A stretch of DNA of 64,000 bases from Erythrobasidium yunnanense (lineage: Eukaryota > Basidiomycota > Cystobasidiomycetes > Erythrobasidiales > Erythrobasidiaceae): the NCBI GenBank assembly GCA_001600175.1, contig BCJC01000006.1, positions 1,739,973 through 1,803,972 on the forward strand, written 5' to 3'. The translations under genes were made by a program, and so were the position numbers. How positions within the stretch are numbered: position 1 is the first letter of the stretch; the number at the start of each line of letters is the position of its first letter. Positions 23,836 to 34,994 of this stretch are shown here, one piece after another. A model generated the notes under the pieces. It saw only the letters and a list, made by a program, of their open reading frames with translations, searched no databases and had not been told where the DNA came from.

Positions 23836-25777
23836 CTATTGTTCCATATCTAATACCACGCTGGTATGACCAGTCTCGATGTCGGCGCCGCACCAGTAGT
23901 AACCCCTATCGCGCAAAGACTTCTGCCAATCTGTGCATGGATGCAATTCTGCCAACGCTCGGATGTACGACTCTCCTAAAGTCTCCTCGTTCAGAGTCCA
24001 TTCACGATAGTCTGATTCGAACCAGTCCTCCAAGGAGACTGAGAAGGAGCTTGAAGCCTTGACCCGTTCTATAAGCTCTGTAATGCCCCCTTGAATGCTT
24101 CTAACAGGTAGACGCTGGCTAGGCTCGCGCTCAAGACGCGTCTTGGGTACGTATTTTGCAGCGTGCTCAAAGTACTTGCCTTCCATCACCTTTAGATGCA
24201 GAGCGGGTACTTGAATCGGAAAAACCTCCATGAAGGTATGAGGGAGACCAGCTGGAGCGACTTCGCGAGGTAGCCAAAGTGTGCGATTCGTGGCTTTTGC
24301 AACACTCAGCAGGATCCGTGCTTGTTGCGTTACTTCGGACAGGTTGCCGGTCATGGCTGACGAGGTGATGATCCTGTTCGGAGGTGATGAGTAGTAATTG
24401 TCAACATCGCCTTTCCAGCCGAATTCGTAGGCGACATGCGGTCTGATGAATCCCCAAACCCCTGTCAGATGGTGGTATACGGCGGTGCTGCAAAGGAATG
24501 ATAAGGATTACAGCTCTTGGTAGTTGAGCGTTCTACTTCACGCACTCGTTCTCCCCAGGGCTTAAACCGCCCAAATGCCAGGCTCGAAAGTCTGCCCAGT
24601 TGAGCACCCAGATGGCATAGTCTTTGTGTTCATAATGTTGTCCGGGATGCGAGAATGTCTTGTCCGTTTCGTGGTTGGTGAGGACTGCCTCGTTCAGCAG
24701 ATCGTGCGGAACTTGCTGACATACTTGTTTAGCAACTTCAGCACTCCTGCTATGACAGCTTCACCTACCTGATCCCAAACTCCAGGCTTGCGCAAGTGTT
24801 CCTCCAATGCTCGTTGCCAGAACGTAACAGCGCGGTCGCAGCTCCTCGTGTACATCCATCCGAAGTTCGTGCGGTGTCCGCCATCCAATGTGAACTGAAT
24901 GTCCCATCTCTCATCAAGCCTGAGCATACGAGTGAATGGGTTGCTAGACGAGATCCGGCGGTGTCAGCAGATCGTCGTAGTGGTTGCGCGAGAAACAGAC
25001 TCACCCAGTCAGATAGACATCGCCTTCGAACCAGACGTTCGTCCAACCGTCTCTAGCAAGATCGCGTAATGCATGGAACTTAATCCATGGCAGTAGTCCA
25101 GTTCTTGAGTACAGCATTTGTCCCGCAAAGAAGCCTTTCGCCCGTCTGAAGTATCCTCCGTAGGCGTACATTCCGCGCTCTTCTGCGTAGTCCATACACT
25201 CCTCGTCAGCGCAGACCAGCACGACCGGGTTATCCAAGGAGAATTCTCGTAGTTTGAGCTGGAAATTAAGCCCCTCCTTTGCGTAGTTCTTGTCTACCAG
25301 AGATACAAATGGCGTTACATGCTTTGGATGAAAGTGTTGTAACAGGAATTCATTGAGCGTGACATTGTCACTCCGTTCCACTCTAGATTTGACCGACGTA
25401 TACAGGGAAGATACAGATGCAGCCAGCTTCTGATACCGACTTGCTTGAGGGTCCTTGCTAAGATCTGGATAGATGAGCTTGGTCGGTCGCCTCGTTGACG
25501 ATGGTGGACCTTTAGCAAAAGTGTAGGGAACGATCGTTGCCGCCGGAGGCAGAGCAAATATGGAGGAGAGAGCCATAAAGACCAGACTTCCAAGAAGGCA
25601 GGCGGTGGCAAGGCGACGCCATTTCAAGTAGTTCCTGCTGGGAAGGACAGGCTCGAAGAATAAAACCGGCTGTTGCGAATAGAGTTTGGAAGAGAGAGCA
25701 GCTTGATGAGGACGCAGTGGAATTGTAGATGGTCGTCGGAATGTGCCCGAAAAGCCGGCATAGAGAGGATCTATCAT
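23836..25777 (-). CDS. nucleotide-diphospho-sugar transferase-like type II membrane protein
   Basis: Four exons (25777-25005, 24943-24769, 24715-24546, 24487-23836) give 589 residues. One membrane segment lies near residues 52-75 (ATACLLGSLVFMALSSIFAL). The luminal domain has VTPFVSLVDKNYAKEG, VVLVCADEECMDYAEERGM, YGGYFRRAKGF and NVWFEGDVYLTGNPF, whose E-G-D-V stands where the DxD-type metal and nucleotide-sugar site is expected in the PF03407-like transferases. A later Asp-Gln block (VWDQQVPHDLLNEAV) fits the D-Q-x-x-x-N pattern of that family. The last 200 residues have no recognised motif. The acceptor is unknown; Golgi glycan synthesis is the likely setting. Family assignment is by motif order. 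Confidence 0.6.
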
Positions 25778-27009
25778 CGTTCGCGATTTCCCGGTTATGA
25801 TGTGATTGGCAGTTGTGATATGATTGGCAGCTGCTGAGATGGTTAGCAGTTAGGAACAAGAGTAAAGAGTAGTAAGGATCGTGTGAGCTGTGCATCATAC
25901 TTTACATCATGCTTGCCTGTGGTTATCATAGAGATAGTAGCTCCATCTCCCAATTAGGCTGGCTGTCCACCTCGACTCGGAAGGTGGTCCAACTCAACTC
26001 TATGCGCACGTCAGAGCAAAGTATCTGCTGCATTTCGAGCTAGTGTATTGCAGTTGCGACTCGCAAGGCAAGGCAAAGCTTCAGCTTCAGCTGGGCCAAA
26101 TCGAGCCAATCCGTGCTCGCATGACCTGAGACGGGAAGATACTGTTGATCATTAGCGGGAGGCCTTGTGATCCTCGAGTACGCTTATAAGGAGACCTATT
26201 TGAGGGTGCTGCTGCTGGAAGCGCAGCGTTGACTTGGGTGTATAGATCTTCGTCGCTGCATCCCTGCCGGCTTGCTATGGGATCCTGTTCATGCGAAGTT
26301 TGCCGACAGGAAGGGCGTATCCGTCTTTGTACACCGTAGAAGCGTACAGTGAGGGGCTTGCTTGAACGGACCACAAGAAAATGGACCAAAAGGGAAACCC
26401 ATCCAAGTCGTGGGGACTTTTGTTCGAAAATGGCACAAGGTGCCGGACCATCTTTCAAGTGCGCATATATGTGAATTCCACACCAATGCGTCCTTCACTA
26501 CAACAACAGCATATACTTCACGGAAGCATACGATAGACTCATGCTCTCTAGTACCTGCCTGTATCTCCCAGAATGACAAACCAGCATGCCCAGCTAGAGC
26601 TTTCACACAGAGTATCGCACAAGAAATGCAGTCGATCTACCTGAATTTCTGCCTCACCATCTGCCCAGAGACCTCTCTAGCGACTTTCCACCCTGCTCTT
26701 AATTCGGGATCGCACGTATACCGCTGCCATAGTGGTTAGGATAATGGAGACATTATTGAGCGTCTCGGCGCAATGGTAACAAAAAGGCTTGCCAGGAGCT
26801 CGCTGATGGAAACATCGTGTTTCGCCTAGCCGAACCCAAACCTTCGGTCGTAATCTCCATCAAGTACTTGGTACGTAGATGTCCATTGAGGGAAGCCGGC
26901 AGCTGGCTGGAGCGTGACCGGGAGCTGACACTGGCGGTAGGCAACTGCAGGTTCTGCCAGCGTCTCAGCCTGCAGACAATCACCGAGCCATGGCGAGTAG
27001 TCGTGAACC
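25778..27009. other. intergenic; nothing recognised
   Basis: Open frames up to about 125 codons occur on both strands, but they overlap and show no domain. A short stretch at 26728-26750 (atagtggttaggataat) recalls a tRNA D-arm but lacks the rest of a tRNA. Confidence 0.4.
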
Positions 27010-28037
27010 TTATAAGAGGACGATGAGGAGAAGTAAGAGGCTGAGAGCGATGATGAGGAGGAGGATAGTCCACGAGCTCGCTGAATCTGTTTGATATGCA
27101 GGTGTATCAGCTAGGATCCCATCAACGCACACAGCACTCAGAAGTACACCCACTCTTATTCTTGTCAATGAACTGCTGTAGTTTCCTACTAGCTCTATCG
27201 AGCCGATTCTGGCTTCCATCAACCTGGTTCTCCAAATCACCCAGCATGCCGACTTGTTCGACTATCTCTCTTCCCATCACGCCAGCTTGATTCTTTAGCG
27301 TAGAGACAGTGGACGCGATCCCGTCGAGCATCTTGTCTTGACTTTCTACGAGGAAGGACTGCTGCTGCCGGGCGTAGAGACGGTTCAGGCCGGCATCGTC
27401 TGCATCGTCATCTTCGTTGAGGTCATCGTGGAATGAAGCATTGCTTTGGGATGCTGGATTGGGTGGATAGACGCCTTGTTGAGCGCGGTGTGCCTGTCGT
27501 GCCTCTTGAATCAGCTAGAAAACAGTCGCACAGTTCGAAGGCCTACGGTGTTTCCTTTGCTCTTCTCGTCTTGACTGGACGAGTTCACATAGCGGCGCAT
27601 TGTCTGCGAGCGTTGTTATTCAGTGCCTCTCGCACCGTCATCAAATCGTGTTCGCACTCACTTCAATTTCATCTGGCAGATAGCACAACGCATCAGTCTA
27701 TAGTTTGAACTGTCTCAATTACGCGCGTCTCACCTCTGACTCTCCTTATGAATTGCTGTCTATGCTCTACTTCCGCCTGAGCCACGCCGAATCTCGGATC
27801 TCTCGCTACTATATCCACACTCGATTCCAATTCATGTAGATCCGCTTCGAGTGCCGACAATGTCGCATTCAGTTCGTCCCCGCTCCATCGCAGCTCGTCA
27901 GATCCAGCGTGTGCTGCAAGGGGTAGTGTAGCGTGGATCCGTTTGTAGCTGTCATAGAGGGAGGTCGCTGATTGTAGAGCTTCTTCTACTTCGCTCTTGA
28001 CGAGTAGGTATGGATCGCGTGGTGTATTGCTGGTCAT
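27010..28037 (-). CDS. TLG1: Tlg1/syntaxin-6-type Qc-SNARE
   Basis: Five exons (28037-27734, 27672-27662, 27603-27547, 27514-27154, 27086-27010) give 269 residues. The N-terminal region (DPYLLVKSEVEEALQSATSL, then DELRWSGDELNATLSALEAD and VARDPRFGVAQAEVEHRQQF) matches the three-helix syntaxin-6 N-terminal domain. A low-complexity acidic linker follows. The SNARE heptads run from QDKMLDGIASTVSTLKNQ to LDRASRKLQQFIDKN, and a 20-residue leucine/isoleucine tail anchor ends the protein. It would act in membrane fusion of endosome-derived vesicles with the trans-Golgi. The second exon is only 11 bases and supplies DEIE between RRVRG and TMRRYV, matching the (R)EIExMR pattern of the family. The gene is divergent from SDH1. 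Confidence 0.9.
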
Positions 28038-28339
28038 TTTGGAGTAAACCGTAGAAACACGTCGCAATTCTCACTCGGGCTGCAAGCTCTTCCATCGCCA
28101 GATATTTGTGATGTGTAGATGCAATACCATCCCTGTCTAGATCTAACAGAAGATGTTCATGTTCTGATGAAGCTTGCTCTAACTGACGAGAACAACCCGG
28201 ATCTTGCATTCAAGGCTTGCCGGAGCTTGCCGTCTCTGAAAGTTCGCAGTGGCCCGTCGAATTGCATCTCGTCGATTTGAGACGGTTAGAAGCTCTTCGC
28301 TCAAAGACCAACACATCCATTCTCTAGCTTCTCTCTACG
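28038..28339. promoter_or_regulatory. divergent promoter region (SNARE / SDH1)
   Basis: About 300 bases between two opposite start codons must carry both promoters. No TATA box or named factor site was recognised. Confidence 0.45.
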
Positions 28340-31178
28340 ATGCTCACCTCCAGCCTGTTGGGCAAGCAGGCCCAGACGATGCTCAGCAAGACCGGACTGC
28401 CTCGTGAGCCAGGAAGAACGGCGATGGGCCAATGGATCTGGGCTGATTATGGTGTTTGATGTGATGTTCCAGGCAATACAATCGCGCGCAACCTCCATTC
28501 TACCGCAAGAAGAGAGAGAGTCATCGCATCCCAGCCTTTGAGAGCAAAAGAAGCGCCGGTATGGCCATCGCCCTGCTCGATCTCGCTCGCAAAGCTTAGA
28601 CAGACAAATGCATTATCACAGTCCATCGTCACTGGCAAATACCCTGTCATCGACCACGAGTACGATGCAATCGTAGTGGGAGCCGGAGGAGCGGGTCTAC
28701 GAGCAGCCTTCGGACTCGCAGAAGCTGGATTGAACACGGCATGCATCACAAAGCTTTTTCCTACTCGTTCACATACAGTAGCTGCTCAGGGAGGTGTCAA
28801 TGCAGCTCTCGGAAACATGACTGAGGTGAGACCTGTCTTTCGCGGGATCGAGATGAAAAGGCAGAATAACTAAAGTTGCTTTCGCCTCCCAGGACGATGT
28901 ACGTACAGCTGAATACTTAGAAGCAGCATCGATACTAATTACAGCCTTCTCTTCTACCTGCGATTGTAACAGTGGCGTGAGTTTCCCGCCCAATCCGCAT
29001 CTGCCTATATCTTCCTTACTGATTCCCATCCTCCTCATCTGTATGCAGGATGGCATATGTGTACGTCTAAGCTCTACTCGAAGCTGTGCGAACTTGGAGT
29101 CAGCTGCTAATGGATTCTATCTTCGACGACTACAGACGACACCGTTAAGGGTTCTGACTGGCTAGGAGATCAGGATGCCATTCACTACATGTGTCGAGAG
29201 GCACCCAAGTGCGTCTCTCACCCTATATGCCCTTTCCCAATTAGCCAGCTAAGCTCTTTTCTCTAATTGTAGCTCCGTCATCGAGCTCGAGCATTACGGC
29301 GTCCCCTTCTCCCGCACTAAAGAAGGCAAGATCTATCAACGAGCATTCGGAGGACAGTCCCTCAAGTTCGGAAAGGGAGGACAGGCATACAGGTGTGCCG
29401 CCGCAGCAGACAGAACGGGACACGCTATCTTGCACACCCTCTATGGACAATCGCTCAGACACAACACAAACTTCTTCATCGAGTACTTTGCGCTGGATCT
29501 AATCATGAATGTGCGTGAACACCTCTCTTTCTTTAGTCTTCGAATCAGTATAGGCTGATTCCCTTGCCTTTGAACGTGTATTTTGCAGGACGCTGGCGAA
29601 TGTGTCGGAGTCACAGCATACAACCAAGAAGACGGCACACTACACCGCTTCCGCGCACACAAGACAGTCCTCGCGACTGGAGGATACGGACGAGCCTACT
29701 TCTCATGCACGTCTGCCCACACATGCACAGGAGATGGAAACGCAATGGTCGCACGAGCTGGTCTACCTCTGCAAGATCAGGAATTCGTACAGTTCCATCC
29801 TACTGGAATCTACGGTGCTGGCTGCCTGATCACTGAGGGATCAAGAGGAGAAGGTGGTTATCTGGTGCGTCACGAAGCTTAATAGACTTGAAGAATAAGG
29901 CTAACGTATGCTGTTGATTTGCAGCTCAACTCCGAGGGAGAACGCTTCATGGAACGCTATGCGCCCACTGCCAAAGATCTCGCTTCTCGCGATGTCGTCT
30001 CTCGCTCAATGACCATCGAGATCCGAGAAGGCCGAGGAGTCGGGCCCGAGAAAGACCACATCTACCTGCAGCTCTCCCATCTTCCACCCGACATCTTGCA
30101 CGAACGTCTTCCAGGAATCAGTGAGACGGCAGCTATCTTCGCCGGTGTAGACGTAACGAAAGAGCCTATTCCTGTACTACCTACTGTCCACTACAACATG
30201 GGTGGTATTCCCACGAAGTATACGGGAGAGGTCTTGACAGTGGACGAGAACGGAAAAGATAAGGTCGTACCGGGTCTCTATGCGGCTGGAGAGGCAGCTT
30301 GCGTGTCTGTGCATGGAGCAAAGTGGGTTCTCCCTCTTCGCTCCAATTTGGAGTCGATGCTAATGGTTCCTTTCTTTCTGTTCGACAGCCGACTCGGTGC
30401 AAACTCCCTCCTCGACATCGTAGTCTTTGGAAGAGCATGCGCACACCATATCAGAGACAACCTCGAAGCAGGCAAGCCTCACCAGAAGGTTTCCGAAGAT
30501 GCAGGAATGGCCTCCATCCAGGAACTAGAGTGCGTTTCGCCCTCTTCTCCTTATACACAGGGAATGTGTACTGATGTTGATGTGTGGTATTGTTGCAAAC
30601 AGCCGAGTCAGACAGAGTTCAGGACCTAAACACACTTCGCAGATCAGATCAGACATGCAGAAGGTTATGCAGAGTGACGCAGCTGTATTCAGAACCAAAG
30701 GTGAGTTGCACACAACCCTATGATACTGTATGTGTCGAATGCTAAACGAATCCTGCAGAATCGCTTGATGTCGGATCCGAGAAGATGCAAAAAGTTGTCG
30801 ATTCATGGAAGGATCTCCACATCAAGGATAGATCCATGATCTGGGTGCGTTCCATAGATACACCGTATCAGGGTGCATAGCTGACCTGATCCTATCCGCC
30901 TGCCTTAGAACTCCGATTTGGTCGAAGCCTTGGAACTTCGAAATCTGCTCACAAACGCACACCAGACAGTCGTCTCTGCTGCTGCTAGAGAAGAGTCTAG
31001 AGGAGCACACGCACGAATGGATTTCGAAGAACGAGACGACGAAAATTGGATGAAGCACACGCTGTCATGGCAGAAGGACATCACAAAGGACGGCGTCAAA
31101 TTGGGATATCGGGCAGTAACAGCAACCACCTTGGACAACTCCTGCGACCCAGTACCTCCCTTCAAACGTACATACTAG
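28340..31178 (+). CDS. SDH1: succinate dehydrogenase flavoprotein subunit, mitochondrial
   Basis: Thirteen exons (28340-28403, 28473-28825, 28893-28898, 28973-28976, 29049-29060, 29136-29208, 29273-29507, 29589-29864, 29925-30322, 30389-30529, 30603-30700, 30759-30844, 30909-31178) give 671 residues. The subunit oxidises succinate to fumarate and passes electrons through FAD to the iron-sulphur subunit of complex II. The N terminus is a basic import signal. The FAD fold begins [19 protein letters not shown], the flavin-linking His lies in [17 protein letters not shown], and active-site blocks [21 protein letters not shown]-like (quoted in part), MGGIPT and GEAAC are present. Exons 3, 4 and 5 are 6, 4 and 12 bases long and spell the invariant DDWRWHMY. 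Length is slightly above yeast because of an extended presequence. Secure. Confidence 0.96.
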
Positions 31179-31389
31179 GGCGACTTTGCCGAATTGTCCG
31201 AGCGAGGTTACAATTCGTTCTCGTGCTTACTTTCATAGGGCTTAGCCTTTAGTCTGCGTGTTGTATCCTGAAGAGTTGCATTGCATCCTTTACTACTATT
31301 GCATCCTTACTACTACTACTATTACTGAATAAAGCATCGACAAACCAAGAATTGACTTTCTATCGATTCTGCGAAGAACATTGACGACG

Positions 31390-33282
31390 CTATTCGAAGA
31401 TAGTTCGTACGATTAAAGCTCCTTTAGACTTCTTCTTCTTGGCTTTGTTGCCAGGTGGAGCTGACTGGATGTCAACCAGGCTTTGTTTCTCGCGCGAGCG
31501 ACGCTTTCTCTCTTTGCGAGTTAGAAGATTAATAGGTATGTTTCCGCTGACCCAATGCTCTCCGGAAAACTGGAATTCCAGATCTCGAGTATACCATCGC
31601 CACTTCGTACCGATGTAGATAGCCTTGAGGTAACTATCCGCTAGGCGTGGCACTCCTTCGTTCAGGCTTCGATAGATCGCTTTGTTCTTAAGCGCTTCGG
31701 GGTCGCCGGGCATGACGTTTCCAGCCTGGAAACAGTTCGGATAATGAGCTTATATGTAGACGCGCGCGTCGCCAACATCTAACTCACTTTAACATAATCC
31801 CTCGCATTGTTCCATAGTCTATCCAGATGGCTTCGATTTAGGAGAGCGGCCCACATAGATGCATCCACAGGATTGATATTGAGTCCACCGCGCCAACTGC
31901 GAGCGAGAAAGATGTAGATACTCTCAAGTGTGTATAGGAGGAGGATAGGCGCATTGTTGCGCGACTGAAAGATAATGTGATGCTGCCATTGGTTCCAAGG
32001 TACTATGACAAAGTTGACACGTCAGCATTGTGCAGAACACGTCTCTCTGCTAGGCTTAAGCTCACGATCGCTCTTTGCGCAGTTGACTTGAATCGTGCAT
32101 TTGCCTGTCGCGTAGTAGTTGTCCCGTTGTCGCAGATCCTTCGTCATACCGATGATAAATTTGGTGCGCTATCATGGTACATGTTAGCATCGGTACTCGT
32201 GGAAAAGACGCGGATCTGGGACTCACTGCATGCTTCATATAAACACAACCAACTCGAGATTTCCTGCCCGTTTTGATACTTATCTCTGTGAAACCCAAAG
32301 GCGAGAAGTCTCCAGCTTCTGCACGTCTGTAATGAAGAAACAGCATCAGTATTCTCAAAATAACAAGTGAGTGAAGACAATGTAGACGTACTTGATGAAG
32401 ACGGCTAGTAGGCGAGGCTCAACCGCCAGATGATAAAGCCAGGCAAGATGCTGGAAGGACATCGAACGCTCTTCGCCATCAAGGACAAAGCGAGTCTCTT
32501 CACTGAGGAATGGTACGCAGGAGTGTGAGGCCCAGGGTAATCGAGGACCGTCAGGAGATTCAGGAGCCTTCAACAACCTCTTGGAAAGGCCAAATGCGAG
32601 GTCCAGGTTTTGTCTGGTGTGAGTGAAATGGTCAGTATGTGTGATGCAGTTCGTATACGTCTGGCTAACTTGTAATGTGATTTCGCTTGATCCAACATCG
32701 AAGCCTGAAACCACTGTAGCAATTGAGAAACCTGTTCGACAATACTCATGAGTGAAGGCTATACCAATTGTGTATAGCTCGACAATGCACTTACTATCTT
32801 CCAAGAGTGTAGTGCCTGCCGAATTAGAAGGACGGCGTCTTCAGCCAGAAAGCGACGAAAGAGACTTTGGGCTTGTTGTGCGCTAGATGGCGTCGAGAGA
32901 GCTTCCGCAGTCCCATCGAACGTCTTGTCGTACTGCTCCGCTGACAACGCTGCCTCTTGCATAAGGTCTTGCTGTTTCATGCCGGTCGCTTCGTCTGATT
33001 CCATGGCTGTTTCCTCTTCAAGCTCATCGTAGGTAGAAGGGTTGTCGCTGCTCGTGCTACTGCCGCCAATCGCATCTGTAGAAGTATCGCTGTCGTTGCC
33101 GTTCTGGGTCGATAGTCGCTGCGAACGTAGATAGCGAATCAGCCGGTTGTAGAAACGTATGTAGCATGCTGTCTGCATGTGTACAGCAAGCTGACAGACA
33201 CATAGAGGACACCCACCTTTGCTTTGGCTTTCGAGCTGGACCCGGCCCTTGAATCTCGCTTGCGCTTGCTTGAAGAAACCAT
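31390..33282 (-). CDS. orphan basic protein with weak GIY-YIG-like segment
   Basis: Eight exons (33282-33217, 33172-32795, 32731-32670, 32613-32392, 32326-32227, 32168-32066, 32002-31788, 31725-31390) keep frame and give 493 residues. An upstream in-frame Met exists at 33321. The N terminus is Lys/Arg/Ser rich (SSSKRKRDSRAGSSSKAKAK), suggesting a nuclear protein. An acidic linker follows, then a helical domain (LFRRFLAEDAVLLIRQALHSW). Residues about 250-300 contain GCVYM and, ten residues on, FIIGMTKDLRQR, which resembles the G-x-Y...K-x-G-x-T..R spacing of GIY-YIG/T5orf172 nucleases; a possible Glu follows in YTLESIYIF. The tail is again Lys rich (KAKKKKSKG). No confident family. Expressed-gene status rests on eight consistent introns. 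Confidence 0.6.
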
Positions 33283-33534
33283 CGGGAGTTCCACGCCAAG
33301 CAGCGATGGGAAGGATAGCAAGGGTGTAAGGATAGAGATGTCATCTCGGATCCCCTAGTCTGCTTTCTCCTGTGCCCATTTTGATTTCAACCAGGGCCTT
33401 TCAACATCACAACGCTGACCCCTGGGATGACTGAGCTTGCGTCGCCGTCATCATGTCGATGTTCGCTGCACTTGTTAATAGCTCTTCTTGTCTCTGTTGT
33501 TCATCCATCCTCCAAATCTGATAGCAAGTTCATT

Positions 33535-34994
33535 ATGCCTCGAGTAACCATCGCCAGAGTCAATGTCGATAAGACCAGGTTGAAGGCTTTCAAGAGCGCG
33601 GTATCAGCTGCTACGGAGTTCTTTGCTGGCATCTTTCATGTATCCATCATCAAGGCAAGCTTTTATCGCAAGCAGAACGACCACGGTGATCCTCCCGCAA
33701 TCGTCAAACACTTCAGTGCGTGACTCAATCCCGGCTATCCGGTTTCTTCGCCTTTCTGACCGCCTCGCACGATGAAGCAGCAATCAATATGGACTAACAG
33801 CAACAACAACTTCCTTATGCTAGCCAACAAGCTGTACTCTCCTCACATCTTCTCTTCTGAACCGTCCGGCTATGTCTCCCGCGCTGCCAAAGGTCATGCC
33901 AGAGCCTGGCTTGACGAGTCTGACCCAGACAAGATTGCGCAAGCCTGGCGCAGACTCTTGCCCGCTGGAGGATCTATGAAAGACTTCGCCGCAGTTCTGC
34001 GAAAAAAGGTTTTCGCCCTGTTTACGAAGGCTAGAGATGATGCTTGGTGGGATCGATTCGATATATTGATTGACCTATTCAGTGCGTCCAGTTACCGTTT
34101 CTTCGGATGGCGACTCGTGCTGACGCTCCATTCTCTAGACATGCGATTGGATCGCGGCAGCTTGGACGCTCTGTCTGTAATCGCTCGTTTCCATTACGCC
34201 TTTACCAAAGGCTCTTTCGACCATCTCCTCGCTGTGAAAGACCACCGCAAGCACAAGCACAACGAAGCGCTTGCTAAAGAGCAAGGACAATATCGAGAGG
34301 CCTTTCATGCCGTACTCAGAGATCTGGAAGGAGTGCGTACTGCATTCTGCTCTTCACTAGATTGAATACTGACAATGATGCAAAGTCTGGCAGATTGAAC
34401 GTCACCCATGCCAGCCTGGTGGTTCATGTTCAGGCCGCTCTCGCCAATCATCGCCAGGACCTGGCTTTTGGCAGGTCGCATATCTCCAAGTCGCTTGAGG
34501 TCGATCTCAACTGGTTCCGCTTCATATGTGGGCCTGCATATCGTACGAAGCTTCGATACGGCGCTGATCACTCTTTTGTCGGCACAGTTCTATTAGTCGC
34601 CTTTAATACCTCCCTTGACGCCTTCGACACCTACATCAACAGCGTTTTGAGATGGATTAGTCCTCAGCCTGCACCGAAGAAGTCAAAAATGAAGTTCAAA
34701 AAGTCTATCTCGCGAAAGGAACTCAAAGCCTTGGCCGAGGTACTGGTTCTTATGGAGAAAAAGTCTGTCACTTGGAGTTGGACTGTAGTCGCTTCGAAGC
34801 TTTGCAAGTATGGTTTTACCGAGGTGCCTCGACATCACTCAGTCGTCGCCAGATACGTCAACGAGACCTACAAAGGTGCAATCGAAGGTTACAAGACATC
34901 TATCGTCAACGGAACTCTGATTGAGAGTGAAGAGGAGGGAAGCGATGATACCTCTGACGGCGAGGACTCTGACACTTCTTCCGAAGATATCTGA
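33535..34994 (+). CDS. orphan protein with acidic tail
   Basis: Three exons (33535-33719, 33801-34332, 34386-34994) give 441 residues. The start chosen follows a pyrimidine-rich leader and opens MPRVTIARVNVDK. The body is mostly helical with many aromatic residues (FHVSIIKASFYRKQN, WWDRFDILIDLFSASSYRFF, HYAFTKGSFDHLLAVKD). No membrane segment or signal peptide is seen. The last 25 residues are almost all Glu, Asp, Ser and Thr, a common end of nuclear or chaperone-like proteins. The first donor (gtgact) is less typical than others here but is the only one keeping frame. I do not recognise a family. Confidence 0.55.

Noticed and set aside
26728-26790. tRNA-like start (atagtggttaggataat).
   Set aside because: No T-arm GGTTCRA motif or matching acceptor stem follows at the right distance.
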